In this document: positions 8,649-17,752 of the stretch, one piece after another
Layout: each line of letters opens with the position of its first letter
Position numbering within the stretch: the first letter of the stretch is position 1
Assembly (NCBI GenBank): GCA_905234795.1
Contig: CAJOIQ010000006.1
Coordinates: 1-64,000, forward strand
Length of the DNA: 64,000 nucleotides
Reading direction: 5' to 3'
Source of the DNA: an uncultured Bacteroidales bacterium
GTDB taxonomy: Bacteria > Bacteroidota > Bacteroidia > Bacteroidales > UBA932
Translations under genes and position numbers: made by a program
Notes under the pieces: model-generated
Database searches by the model: none
What the model was told of the DNA's origin: nothing
The model's input: only the letters and a program-made list of their open reading frames with translations

Positions 8649-9572
8649 ATGTTCCACCTGCTCCAAACCATCCCCGTCCCGGAAGTATCCGCCGACTCCC
8701 TGGAGGCCAAGAAAGCCTATATCGAAGGATTGCTCCGCAATACCCCGCCCCAGGACCTCCTGTCCATGCTGGGCCACGAAGCCCTCATCTTCGGCCTCAA
8801 GGTGCTGGCCGCCCTGGCGCTGTATGTGGTGGGCGGCTGGATCATCAGCCTCATCCGCAAGGCTCTCAAGAGGAGTTTCAGGCGCCGGAATACGGAATCC
8901 ACGGTGGCCACTTTCACCGAGAGCCTGGTGACTATCGGCCTGTGGATTCTCCTGATTATCGCCGTGGTGGGAACCCTGGGCGTGAACACCACTTCCCTGG
9001 CTGCACTGCTGGCGGCCGGCGGCATGGCTATCGGCATGGCTCTCAGCGGAACGGTGCAGAATTTCTCCGGCGGCATCATGCTGCTGGTCTTCAAACCCTT
9101 CAAGGTGGGAGACTTCATCGAGGCTCAGGGCTTTGCCGGCAAGGTGACGGAGGTGAATATCGTGAGCACCAAACTGCTCACCACCGACAACCGCGTCATC
9201 ATCCTCCCCAACGGAGCCCTGTCCAACGGCAACATCAACAACGTCAACGGCAAAGAGCTGCGCCGCGTGGATATCCCCGTGAGCGTGGCCTATGGCACCG
9301 ATGCCGACGTAGTGAAAAACGCCCTTCTGGACATGGTGAAGGCTAATCCCCTGTTCCTGGACAGCCAAACCCCGGACGCGGCCGATCCTTTCTGCGCCCT
9401 CACGGAACTGGGAGACAGTTCCGTCAACTTTGTGGTGCGCGCCTGGGTGCAGGGCACCGATTACTGGACCGCCCGGTTCCAATTACAGGAAACCATCTAC
9501 CGCGATCTCCCCGCCAAATATGGCGTCCAATTCCCATTCCCGCAGTTGGACATACATGTCCGCCAAGGCTAA
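8649..9572 (+). CDS. Small-conductance mechanosensitive channel, MscS family
   Basis: A 307-residue inner-membrane channel that opens under membrane tension to release solutes. An N-terminal periplasmic extension (about 1-40) is followed by three transmembrane helices. The pore helix TM3 is the Gly/Ala-rich LLAAGGMAIGMALSGTVQN (about 118-136), then FSGGIMLLVFKPFKVGDFIE and the beta domain with VIILPNGALSN. The C-terminal alpha/beta domain is complete. It follows the Ca2+ antiporter by 3 bases. Confidence 0.92.
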   Translation: MFHLLQTIPVPEVSADSLEAKKAYIEGLLRNTPPQDLLSMLGHEALIFGLKVLAALALYVVGGWIISLIRKALKRSFRRRNTESTVATFTESLVTIGLWILLIIAVVGTLGVNTTSLAALLAAGGMAIGMALSGTVQNFSGGIMLLVFKPFKVGDFIEAQGFAGKVTEVNIVSTKLLTTDNRVIILPNGALSNGNINNVNGKELRRVDIPVSVAYGTDADVVKNALLDMVKANPLFLDSQTPDAADPFCALTELGDSSVNFVVRAWVQGTDYWTARFQLQETIYRDLPAKYGVQFPFPQLDIHVRQG

Positions 9573-9653
9573 CGCTCTTTCTCCTTTTTTACGTCGCCCC
9601 CTCCCTAAATCCCTCCCCTCGAGGGACTTTCTTTTGACGAGCCTTTAAATAAA
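9573..9653. repeat. Intergenic C-rich tract with CCCTCGAGGG palindrome
   Basis: After the MscS stop there is a pyrimidine-rich tract with two CCCTCCC-like words and a perfect 10-base palindrome CCCTCGAGGG at 9616-9625. It has no loop and no T-run, so it is not a standard terminator. It may be a short dispersed repeat, but only one copy was noticed here. Confidence 0.3.
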
Positions 9654-9685
9654 TTTGACATTGTAAACTTTTATACATATATTTG
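9654..9685 (+). promoter_or_regulatory. Promoter of the barrel/lipoprotein unit
   Basis: TTTG (9654-9657), a 20-base spacer and TATATTTG (9678-9685) form a near-consensus promoter. The start codon lies 44 bases downstream, leaving a leader of about 40 bases. Confidence 0.75.
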
Positions 9686-9729
9686 TTGGAAATAAGCTGC
9701 AAATTAACAGTAACTAATAGCAACGACCT

Positions 9730-10623
9730 ATGAAAAAAACCATTGCAATCGTAGCCGCACTGGCTGTTTCCCTGTTTAGTGTAAACGCCTTTGCACAAGA
9801 AGAGGAAAGAGAAAGTTACCTCTTTAACCACTGGTCCGTGGGCGTCAGCCTCATCGGCGATTTCCATGTTTCAGTTGCCACAACTATCCTTCCCAACCTG
9901 CAATTCCGGGCGATGTATTCCACGCTCACCCCTCATCTGGCACTTGCCAACGCCATCACCAAGAACAAACCCAACATCGGGCCCATCAATCCTTATCACA
10001 GCGTACAGGAATTCAACAAATCCGTAGACGGTGTCAACATCAAATCCCTGGACATCGTGGGCAGTGTACAGTCCCGAGACCTTAACCTGCTGCTGGATTT
10101 CTACCCGGCCAAGGGTTCCAAATTCCACCTCACCGCCGGTGCCATCATCAGCTTCACCCCGGACCTGGTCAAGGCTTCCGTCACCGCCCTGGATGCCAAT
10201 GGCAACCCTGCCCTCAAACCGGATGCCGACGGTAACGGCCTGGTATCTTTTGGCAATGTTACCCCTAATCCCGATGGCGTCATCAACGCCCGCGTCGCCT
10301 ATGGCCTCAACAAGGTCCGTCCGTATGTGGGTATCGGCATCGGCCGTCCCGTGGCCACCGATAAACGCGTCAGCGTTAACTTCGACCTGGGCGTTGCCTA
10401 TGTGGGCGGCGTAAAGGTGTTCTCCGAGGGTTATATGAACAACTGGCCCAACGCCGAGGTTATAGAAATCAACAAGCAGTGGATTGAAACCACCAAGTTG
10501 CCCGACAGCAACAAAACCATCAAGGAAGAAATGGGAGAACAGGCCGCCGGTTATTTTGAGTCGGCCAACTCCTTCCCCGTCCTTCCCTATCTCCGCGTCA
10601 CCCTCAATGTGAGACTGTTCTAA
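9730..10623 (+). CDS. Predicted outer-membrane beta-barrel protein, function unknown
   Basis: A 297-residue protein with a classical signal peptide (cleavage after NAFA, residue 22). The mature part shows alternating-hydrophobicity strands and ends in LRVTLNVRLF, a typical terminal barrel strand. It resembles 10-14-strand barrels common in Bacteroidota but I cannot name a family. It is the first gene of a two-gene unit with the lipoprotein at 10654, behind a strong promoter and ahead of a strong terminator, so it may be well expressed. Confidence 0.65.
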   Translation: MKKTIAIVAALAVSLFSVNAFAQEEERESYLFNHWSVGVSLIGDFHVSVATTILPNLQFRAMYSTLTPHLALANAITKNKPNIGPINPYHSVQEFNKSVDGVNIKSLDIVGSVQSRDLNLLLDFYPAKGSKFHLTAGAIISFTPDLVKASVTALDANGNPALKPDADGNGLVSFGNVTPNPDGVINARVAYGLNKVRPYVGIGIGRPVATDKRVSVNFDLGVAYVGGVKVFSEGYMNNWPNAEVIEINKQWIETTKLPDSNKTIKEEMGEQAAGYFESANSFPVLPYLRVTLNVRLF

Positions 10624-10653
10624 TCCGATAATCATTTTAAAAGTAGTATAGCT

Positions 10654-11508
10654 ATGAAAAAAATCCTGTTCATTGCATTGGCAGTACTTCCCGTACTGTT
10701 CGCCTGCAGCAAGAGTACTACCGGTAACGGTGAAAAACCCTCGGACCTCACCCTTCCCAAATGGGCCGCTAACGCCGCCAAGGTAGTCCTCAAAGCCGAC
10801 GATCCTGCCACCGTAACCACCTCCTATGGTGTCCAGGCCGTTGTTTCCGAAATCGATTTCATGCGTTCCGGCCGCTACGTAGCCAAAGCCGAAACCGAGA
10901 CTAAAGCCACCGTCACCGTCTACCTTTACGGCACCTATACCTTTGCCAACGGAGCATACGCCCTTCACGGAGACCTGGAAACAACGGTTTCCACTTCGGG
11001 CAACAACGTTACCGTAGCCGGTGAAACCCATGAGGGCACCGTTACCTCCACCACCGTCACGGCCGGTACTACCGAGGACAAGCTCTGCCGCACATGGAAA
11101 CTGGGCTATATGATCCTGAAGGACTTCGAGAAACTGGGTTCGGCCGGTATCCGTGTCACCAGCGTATCCGGTCTGGTAAGTACGCTTAAGGGTAAAGGCG
11201 TCAACTTCGACAGCAACGTAGAAAAAAGAGTGTTACAGCACGAGATTGATGAAATCTCCCTGGGAACCGACATGATTCTGGTCACCTTCAGCGAGGCCGA
11301 TCCTTTTGTGGGCACATGGAAACTGAATGGCGGAACATCCTTCAGCTATGACTTCAAGGGCACCATGAACGGAGACGTCCTGTCGGCCAGCGCCAGCGGC
11401 ACGCTGGAATTCAGCGAAAAGAACGTTACCATTACCATGAACATCACGTCCAGCAACAAGGATCTGGGTAAGGGTACCGCCATCCTCAACCTGGTAGAGA
11501 AACAGTAA
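10654..11508 (+). CDS. Predicted lipoprotein, function unknown
   Basis: A 284-residue protein with signal peptide and lipobox (VLFACS, Cys18), followed by a disordered linker. The rest is Thr/Val-rich and beta-dominated, with two similar stretches, CRTWKLGYM near 147 and GTWKLNGG near 215. These recall the repeated beta units of lipocalin-like or Bacteroidota surface proteins. Family not recognised. It follows the barrel gene by 30 bases and is followed by a terminator, so the two form a closed operon and probably work together at the outer membrane. Confidence 0.6.
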   Translation: MKKILFIALAVLPVLFACSKSTTGNGEKPSDLTLPKWAANAAKVVLKADDPATVTTSYGVQAVVSEIDFMRSGRYVAKAETETKATVTVYLYGTYTFANGAYALHGDLETTVSTSGNNVTVAGETHEGTVTSTTVTAGTTEDKLCRTWKLGYMILKDFEKLGSAGIRVTSVSGLVSTLKGKGVNFDSNVEKRVLQHEIDEISLGTDMILVTFSEADPFVGTWKLNGGTSFSYDFKGTMNGDVLSASASGTLEFSEKNVTITMNITSSNKDLGKGTAILNLVEKQ

Positions 11509-11530
11509 TCCGTTTCCCCTCGCCATTTAC

Positions 11531-11569
11531 CCGTCCGGGCGCCAGTTCTGGTGTCCGGACGGTCTTTTT
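11531..11569 (+). terminator. Strong intrinsic terminator after the barrel/lipoprotein unit
   Basis: CCGTCCGG (11531-11538) pairs perfectly with CCGGACGG (11555-11562), with further pairing inside the loop (GCCAG/CTGGT). TCTTTTT follows. Confidence 0.9.
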
Positions 11570-11597
11570 ATACCTTAAGATATTCAGAAAAAAATAG

Positions 11598-11605
11598 TAT
11601 ATTTG
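11598..11605 (+). promoter_or_regulatory. -7 box before the acetyltransferase gene
   Basis: TATATTTG matches TAnnTTTG and lies 25 bases before the start at 11631. No clear -33 box is seen. Confidence 0.55.
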
Positions 11606-11630
11606 TACTCTGTAATAAAACCTTGAATCT

Positions 11631-12761
11631 ATGTCTGTTACTATCAAGAAGGTGGAAACGAAGGCTCAGCTGAAAACCTTCATCAAATTCCCCCTGGAAC
11701 TGTATAAGGACTGCCCCTACTACGTTCCCAATATATTTGCCGATGAAATGGTTACGCTGGATCCTTCCAAGAATCCCATGGGCAAGTATTCCAAGAGCGC
11801 CAAGTTCCTGGCCTACAAGGACGGGGTTGTGGTGGGCCGCGTGGCCGCCATCATCAACGAGATTGCCAACCGGGACTGGAACCACAAGGAAGTGCGCTTC
11901 GGCTGGATAGATTTCATAGACGACAAAGCGGTGTCCAAGGCCCTCATCGAAGCCGTCATCGCCTTTGGCAAGGAATATGGCATGACACAGATTTCCGGGC
12001 CGCTGGGCTTTACGGACTTCGATAATGAGGGCTGCGTGGTGGAAGGCTTCGACGACATCTCCTCCTTCGCCCTCAAATTCAACTATCCCTATTACGGAGA
12101 ACATTTCGAGGCCCTCGGCCTCACAAAGGTCAATGACTGGCTGGAGCTGCGCATCTTTGTCCCCGACGCCGTCCCCGACAAAGTGGTGCGCGCCTCCAAG
12201 ATGCTCCAGGAACGCTACGGCCTGCATGTACGTAAGATTACCAAACGGGACATCCGCAAGGAACATTATGGCCAGAAAGTCTTCGACCTCATTAACCGTA
12301 CATACAGTAACCTTTTCGACTTCACAGTCCTTCCCCCGGAGGTTATCGACAGCTATGTAAACACCTACCTGGGGCTACTGGATCCCAAGTTCATCACCCT
12401 GGTGGAGGACCCCCAGGGCAAACTGGTGGCCGTGGCCCTTACCATGCCTTCCATCGCCCACGCCGTCAAGAAATGCCGTGGCTACATGTTCCCCTTCGGC
12501 TGGTGGCATCTGCTCAAATCCATGTACTTCAAGTATGAGGACGGCCTGGAGCTGCTCATGATTGCCGTAGAGCCCGAATACCGGAACAAGGGCGTGCACG
12601 CCATGCTGTTCAACGAGATTATCCCCAACCTGCAGAAAGGCGGCTTCAAATACGGCGAATCCAATGCCGAGATGGAGAGTAATACCAGCGTCCAGAACAT
12701 CTGGAACGCCTACGAAAAAGAATTTAAACGCCGTCGCCGCGTCTACACCAAGGAAATCTAA
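11631..12761 (+). CDS. GNAT-like N-acetyltransferase family protein
   Basis: A 376-residue cytoplasmic protein with a C-terminal GNAT-like region. LLMIAVEPEYRNKGVHAMLF (about 305-324) is the acetyl-CoA pyrophosphate-binding turn (R-x-x-G-V/I). A second part, VGRVAAIINE near residue 69, looks like a GNAT beta-strand pair, so the protein may hold two tandem GNAT folds. The substrate is unknown. The rarA gene starts 3 bases after its stop, giving probable co-transcription. Confidence 0.7.
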   Translation: MSVTIKKVETKAQLKTFIKFPLELYKDCPYYVPNIFADEMVTLDPSKNPMGKYSKSAKFLAYKDGVVVGRVAAIINEIANRDWNHKEVRFGWIDFIDDKAVSKALIEAVIAFGKEYGMTQISGPLGFTDFDNEGCVVEGFDDISSFALKFNYPYYGEHFEALGLTKVNDWLELRIFVPDAVPDKVVRASKMLQERYGLHVRKITKRDIRKEHYGQKVFDLINRTYSNLFDFTVLPPEVIDSYVNTYLGLLDPKFITLVEDPQGKLVAVALTMPSIAHAVKKCRGYMFPFGWWHLLKSMYFKYEDGLELLMIAVEPEYRNKGVHAMLFNEIIPNLQKGGFKYGESNAEMESNTSVQNIWNAYEKEFKRRRRVYTKEI

Positions 12762-12764
12762 GGG

Positions 12765-14066
12765 ATGAGCGCATCATCGGCCATGCTGCCTCCGCTCCCG
12801 GAGCGGATGAGACCCCGCACACTGGACCAGTACGTGGGCCAGCGCCATCTGGTGGGAGAAGGCTGCATCCTGCGCAAGATGATAGAAAGCGGGAATCTGA
12901 GCTCCTTCATCCTCTGGGGCCCTCCCGGCGTGGGAAAAACCACCCTGGCGCACATTATAGCCGAGACCCTGGAACGGGATTTCTTCACCCTGAGTGCCGT
13001 GGCCGCAGGCGTGAAGGATGTGCGGGAGGTTTTCGAAAAGGCCAGGGGCAGTTCCCTGTTCAACCAGAAAGGCGCCCCCATCCTGTTCATCGATGAGATC
13101 CACCGCTTCAACAAGGCCCAGCAGGACGCCTTGCTGGGCGCCGTGGAGAACGGCACCATCGTCCTGATCGGCGCCACCACCGAAAACCCCTCCTTCGAGG
13201 TCATCACTCCCCTTTTGTCCCGCTGTCAGGTATTTGTATTGAAATCCCTGGAAAAGGCCGATTTGCGGCTTCTTCTGGATCGTGCGCTGCATCAGGACGT
13301 GCTACTCAAGGACAAGGACATCCAGCTCAAGGAAGACGAGGCCCTCATGCGCTACAGCGGAGGTGATGCCCGCAAACTGCTCAACGTGCTGGAGCTGGTG
13401 GTGGACGCCCAGGCCGGGCACAGCCCCATCGTCCTGGACAATGCCACTGTCACGGCCTCCATCCAGGAGAACATGGCCATCTACGACAAAGACGGGGAGA
13501 TGCACTACGACATCATCTCGGCCTTTATCAAGAGCATCCGGGGAAGCGACCCCAACGCGGCCATCTATTATCTGGCGCGCATGATTGACGGCGGAGAAGA
13601 TCCTCTCTTCATTGCCCGCCGCCTGTGCCTGAGCGCCAGCGAGGACGTGGGCCTGGCCAACCCCAACGCCCTTCTGCTGGCCAACGCCTGCTTCGAAGTG
13701 GTGTCCAAGATCGGCATGCCCGAAGGGCGCATTCCCCTGGCCGAAACCACCGTGTACCTGGCATCCTCCCCCAAGAGCAACTCCTCCTACATGGCCCTGG
13801 AAAAGGCCCTGGCCCTGGTGAAGGAAACCGGCAACCAGCCCGTTCCCCTGCCCATCCGCAACGCCCCCACACAGCTGATGGAGGAACTGGGCTACAGCGA
13901 CGGCTACAAGTATGCCCACGACTATCCCGGCCACTTCGTGGACATGGAATTCCTGCCGGACTCCCTGAAAGGAACGGTGTTCTACCAGCCCGCAAAAAAC
14001 AAGCACGAAGACGTGCTCCGAGCCTATCTCGAGGCCTGCTGGCCCAAGTATTATCCCAAGAAATAG
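12765..14066 (+). CDS. rarA: Replication-associated recombination protein A (AAA+ ATPase)
   Basis: RarA (MgsA) is a clamp-loader-like AAA+ ATPase that acts at stalled replication forks with SSB and recombination proteins. The 433-residue protein has Walker A GPPGVGKTTLAH near residue 49, Walker B LFIDEIHRFNKAQQD near 106, sensor 1 GATTENPSF near 131 and sensor 2 GGDARKLLN near 200. The C-terminal tetramerisation domain is complete (SASEDVGLANPNA, VYLASSPKSNSSY). Length is typical of the family. Confidence 0.95.
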   Translation: MSASSAMLPPLPERMRPRTLDQYVGQRHLVGEGCILRKMIESGNLSSFILWGPPGVGKTTLAHIIAETLERDFFTLSAVAAGVKDVREVFEKARGSSLFNQKGAPILFIDEIHRFNKAQQDALLGAVENGTIVLIGATTENPSFEVITPLLSRCQVFVLKSLEKADLRLLLDRALHQDVLLKDKDIQLKEDEALMRYSGGDARKLLNVLELVVDAQAGHSPIVLDNATVTASIQENMAIYDKDGEMHYDIISAFIKSIRGSDPNAAIYYLARMIDGGEDPLFIARRLCLSASEDVGLANPNALLLANACFEVVSKIGMPEGRIPLAETTVYLASSPKSNSSYMALEKALALVKETGNQPVPLPIRNAPTQLMEELGYSDGYKYAHDYPGHFVDMEFLPDSLKGTVFYQPAKNKHEDVLRAYLEACWPKYYPKK

Positions 14067-14067
14067 C

Positions 14068-14075
14068 TATATTTG
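14068..14075 (+). promoter_or_regulatory. -7 box 4 bases before the decarboxylase start
   Basis: TATATTTG ends at 14075 and the ATG is at 14080. Transcription would start at or very near the A of the ATG, implying a leaderless mRNA, unless translation begins at the in-frame Met 20 codons on. Confidence 0.5.
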
Positions 14076-14079
14076 TGGA

Positions 14080-15480
14080 ATGAAAAACAAGTACATTGAC
14101 CTCATTGACCAAACCTTCGATTTCCCGCAGGACGAATTCATGGTAGCCGACGGCAACCTGCTGTTCAACGACATCGACCTGATGGAGATCATCGAGAAAT
14201 ACGGCACGCCCCTCAAGATTACCTATCTGCCCAAAATTTCTTCGCAGATCCAGCGTGCCAAGCGCCTGTTCAAGGTGGCCATGGCCAAGGCCGATTATCA
14301 GGGAGACTACCACTACAGCTACTGCACCAAGAGCTCCCAGTTCGCCTTCGTGGTACACGAGGCCCTCAAGAACGATATCCATCTGGAAACTTCGTCGGCC
14401 TACGACCTGGACCTTATCCAGGCCCTGGAGCGGGACGCGTCAGTCAAAAAAGAGGAACTGTACATCATCTGCAACGGTTTCAAGCGCCCCCAATACATCC
14501 AGAACATCGCCAAGCTGCGCAAGGACGGCTGGAAGAACATCATCCCCGTTCTGGACAACAAGAACGAGTTCGAGGACCTGGCCGACCTCATCGAGGAAGA
14601 CACCATGATGGGTATCCGCATCGCCTCCGAGGAAGAGCCCAACTTCGACTTCTATACCTCCCGCCTGGGCATCCGCTATTCCGACATCCTCAAGTTCTAT
14701 AAGGACACGGTGGCCAAGTACCCCAATTTCCACCTCAAGATGCTGCATTTCTTCATCAACACCGGCATACGGGATACGGCCTACTACTGGAACGAACTGT
14801 CCAAGTGCGTCAAGGTGTACTGCGAGCTCAAGGCCATCTGCCCGGAGCTGGACAGCCTCAATATCGGCGGAGGACTGCCCAACAAGACCTCCCTGGCCCA
14901 GGACTTCGACTACGAGTATATGGTAGAGGAGATTATCAACCAGATCAAGGTCACCTGCAACTCCTATGGCGTGAAGGAACCGGATATCTTCACGGAATTC
15001 GGCAGCTTCACGGTGGGAGAAAGCGGCGCCACCATCTTCAAAATCCTGGACATCAAGCAGCAGAACGACCGTGAAAAATGGTACATGATAGACAACAGTT
15101 TCATGACCTGTCTGCCCGATACCTGGGGCCTGAACCAGCGCTTCATCCTGCTGCCCATCAATAAGTGGAACGACGAATACCAGCGGGTATTCCTGGGCGG
15201 CCTCACCTGCGACAGCCAGGATTTCTACAACGCCGACTATCACGCCAACGCCATCTTCCTTCCCACCATCCGCAGCCGTCGGGAAAACCTGTATATCGGC
15301 TTTTTCCACACCGGCGCCTACCAGGAAGCCCTCTCCGGCTACGGCGGCATCAAGCATTGCCTGATGCCTTCCCCAAAGCATATCCTCATCGACCGGGACA
15401 AGGAGGGGAACCTCACCACCTCTGTCTTTGCCGAAGAGCAGACGGCCGATTCCATGTTGAAAATGCTGGGATATAAATAG
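14080..15480 (+). CDS. speA: Arginine decarboxylase-like PLP enzyme (fold type III)
   Basis: A 466-residue alanine-racemase-fold decarboxylase. The PLP lysine is in YSYCTKSSQ near residue 87, and the glycine-rich phosphate site is NIGGGLP near 264. The family decarboxylates arginine to agmatine for polyamine synthesis. Long proteobacterial SpeA proteins are about 630 residues; this short form is the one usual in Bacteroidota. Specificity for arginine rather than another diamino acid is inferred from family similarity. Its -7 box is only 4 bases upstream of the ATG; MVADGN at residue 21 is an alternative start. Confidence 0.75.
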   Translation: MKNKYIDLIDQTFDFPQDEFMVADGNLLFNDIDLMEIIEKYGTPLKITYLPKISSQIQRAKRLFKVAMAKADYQGDYHYSYCTKSSQFAFVVHEALKNDIHLETSSAYDLDLIQALERDASVKKEELYIICNGFKRPQYIQNIAKLRKDGWKNIIPVLDNKNEFEDLADLIEEDTMMGIRIASEEEPNFDFYTSRLGIRYSDILKFYKDTVAKYPNFHLKMLHFFINTGIRDTAYYWNELSKCVKVYCELKAICPELDSLNIGGGLPNKTSLAQDFDYEYMVEEIINQIKVTCNSYGVKEPDIFTEFGSFTVGESGATIFKILDIKQQNDREKWYMIDNSFMTCLPDTWGLNQRFILLPINKWNDEYQRVFLGGLTCDSQDFYNADYHANAIFLPTIRSRRENLYIGFFHTGAYQEALSGYGGIKHCLMPSPKHILIDRDKEGNLTTSVFAEEQTADSMLKMLGYK

Positions 15481-15497
15481 TCCCTGCCGCGTTACTG

Positions 15498-17669
15498 GTG
15501 AAACAGGGGAAAAGCATATTGGTTTTGCTGGCCGTGCTGGGCATCGCTGCCTGCAGCACCACCAGAGCCTTGCAGGAGGGAGAATATCTGCTTAGGAAAA
15601 CGGACCTGAAGGTAAACGACAAGTCATTCAATGCCAGCAGTCTGAGCCCCTATATCCTGCAAAAGCCCAACTCCTATCTCCTGGGCCTCAATCCCCTGCT
15701 TTCCGTGTACAACTGGTCTGGCACGGGGCAGAGCGGTTTCCAGCGTTTCCTCCGCAAATTCGGCACCGCCCCCGTGGTATACGACGCCACCAAGGTTGGA
15801 GAAACCGTGGCCAGTATTGAGAACCATCTGGCCTATATGGGCTATTACGGATCCGGGGTGAAAAGCGACGTAGTGGTCAAGGGAAAGAAAGTGTATGTCA
15901 CGTACAATATCCTGCTGGGCAAGCAGTACCGCATCAGCGCCATAGAGTACGACCTTCCCTCCTACGGTACCTTCCGCAAGGATTTCCAGGAAGACTTTCC
16001 CAACAGCACCGTCACGGTAGGAACGTTCCTGTCCGAAGCCGCCCTGGAAGCCGAGGCCAACCGCAGCGCCCGCTACTTCCGCAACATAGGGTATTACGGC
16101 TTTTCCAAGAGCTATTATGCCTTTGAGGCCGATACCCTTGCCGCCGACGGTACCGCCAGGCTCAGGATGGGCATCCGTGACTATGCCCTGGGGGACGACC
16201 CTTCATCGGCCAGGGAACACCGTAAGTATACCATCAGCCGTGTAAGCCTGAATTATCCCCAGGATCTCAAAATCCGCCACAGCGTGCTGGAAGGGCTCAA
16301 TATGCTGCGCCCCGGCCAGCCCTACAGTGAAAAGGCCATTAACGACACTTATACCCGCTTCACCAACGTGAGCATGCTCTCCGGGGTCAATGTGAACGTC
16401 TCCCCCATTTCCCAGGACCAGGTGGAATGCGAGATTTCCCTGCGCAATTCCGGTCTCCAGGGCTTCAAGACCAATCTGGAAGCTTCCGTCAATTCCACCG
16501 GACTCATCGGCATCTCTCCCCAGCTCACCTATTACCACAAAAACATTTTCCACGGAGGAGAAGTGTTCAACATGGGCCTCAAGGGCAACTTCCAGTTCAA
16601 GCCCAACGACAACGCTTCCTCCACGGAGGTGAGCGTGTCCACCTCACTGCGCTTCCCCAAGTTCATCGGCCTTCCCAACCGGTTTTTCAAGGGTCCCTAT
16701 ATTCCCCGCACGGATATTTCCCTGTCCTTCAACTACCAGAACCGTCCGGAATACCGGCGCAGCGTCATTTCTTCGGCCTACACCTACAACGGCCGCTTCA
16801 GCGAGCGTCTGTTTTACCAGTTCACACCCGTCCGCGCCAATATTTCCCGCATCTTCAACATCAGCGAAGAGTTTTTGGATTCCATCGTAGACAACCTGTA
16901 TTTGACGCAGTTGTACTCCAACAACTTCGACATGGGCGTGAGCGGCATGCTGTACTACACCACCGATGCGTCCACTATTCCCACCACCACTTACCACTAT
17001 GCCCGCCTGAACGTGGATGTGGCCGGTAACGTCCTCAGTCTTTTCAATTCCCTGATGCCCGCCGATGAAAAAACCGGACAGCACTCCATCTGGAACATCC
17101 CGTACGCCCAGTATGTGCGCGGGGAACTGCATCTGGGAAAAACCTTCCGCTTCGGCCCGGGAGACAAGCAGGCCCTTGCCCTCCACTTTACGGCAGGCGC
17201 AGGTTACGGCTATGGTAATTCATCCTTCCAGCCCCTGGACAAGATGTTTTACTGCGGAGGATCCACCTCCATGAGAGGCTGGCAGGCCCGTACCCTGGGT
17301 CCCGGCAGTGACACTTCCCTGTCCAGTTACTTCATCATTCCCACCCAGATGGGTCAATGTAAACTGGAAGCCAATATGGAATACCGCTTTCCGCTGTTCT
17401 GGAAGCTGGAAGGCGCCGCCTTCGTGGACGCCGGTAACGTCTGGGACTGGGGCCCGGCGGGAGAAGACGACGTCTTTACCTTCGACACCATCGGTCTGGA
17501 CTGGGGCCTGGGCCTTCGCGTCAACCTGGATTTCATCCTGCTGCGCCTGGATGCCGGTATCCGCCTGCACGACCCCGGCCGGGATGCCGGAGACCGCTGG
17601 ATCCAGCCCCGCGACTGGCTCACCGGCTCCAACATGGCCCTTCACTTCGGAGTAGGTTATCCCTTCTGA
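15498..17669 (+). CDS. BamA/TamA-family outer-membrane protein (lipoprotein-type signal)
   Basis: A 723-residue Omp85-superfamily protein. It begins with GTG, a hydrophobic segment and a lipobox (GIAACS, Cys20). The N-terminal 300 residues look like POTRA-type repeats, and the C-terminal 400 form a 16-strand barrel ending MALHFGVGYPF. FYCGGSTSMRGW near residue 581 is the conserved GGxxxxRG lid-strand motif. The family inserts or exports proteins at the outer membrane; a BamA-like but lipidated, TamA-type role is more likely than BamA itself. The GTG start is 17 bases after the decarboxylase stop, so cotranscription is possible. Confidence 0.82.
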   Translation: MKQGKSILVLLAVLGIAACSTTRALQEGEYLLRKTDLKVNDKSFNASSLSPYILQKPNSYLLGLNPLLSVYNWSGTGQSGFQRFLRKFGTAPVVYDATKVGETVASIENHLAYMGYYGSGVKSDVVVKGKKVYVTYNILLGKQYRISAIEYDLPSYGTFRKDFQEDFPNSTVTVGTFLSEAALEAEANRSARYFRNIGYYGFSKSYYAFEADTLAADGTARLRMGIRDYALGDDPSSAREHRKYTISRVSLNYPQDLKIRHSVLEGLNMLRPGQPYSEKAINDTYTRFTNVSMLSGVNVNVSPISQDQVECEISLRNSGLQGFKTNLEASVNSTGLIGISPQLTYYHKNIFHGGEVFNMGLKGNFQFKPNDNASSTEVSVSTSLRFPKFIGLPNRFFKGPYIPRTDISLSFNYQNRPEYRRSVISSAYTYNGRFSERLFYQFTPVRANISRIFNISEEFLDSIVDNLYLTQLYSNNFDMGVSGMLYYTTDASTIPTTTYHYARLNVDVAGNVLSLFNSLMPADEKTGQHSIWNIPYAQYVRGELHLGKTFRFGPGDKQALALHFTAGAGYGYGNSSFQPLDKMFYCGGSTSMRGWQARTLGPGSDTSLSSYFIIPTQMGQCKLEANMEYRFPLFWKLEGAAFVDAGNVWDWGPAGEDDVFTFDTIGLDWGLGLRVNLDFILLRLDAGIRLHDPGRDAGDRWIQPRDWLTGSNMALHFGVGYPF

Positions 17670-17738
17670 TGAAGGGATAAAGATATCTGTAAGGGGGCTC
17701 CGCCCCCTTTAAATGCACCCCCGGGGCCCTCCGGGCCC
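17659..17738. repeat. Three consecutive GC-rich hairpins
   Basis: Hairpin 1: ATCCCTTC/GAAGGGAT (17659-17666, 17671-17678), overlapping the stop codon of the barrel gene. Hairpin 2: AAGGGGGC/GCCCCCTT (17691-17698, 17702-17709) with a 3-base loop. Hairpin 3: GGGCCC/GGGCCC (17724-17729, 17733-17738). Hairpin 2 could act as a weak terminator (TTTAAAT follows). The set probably protects the 3' end or separates the two genes. Confidence 0.5.
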
Positions 17739-17752
17739 TTAAAGCTGCGATT

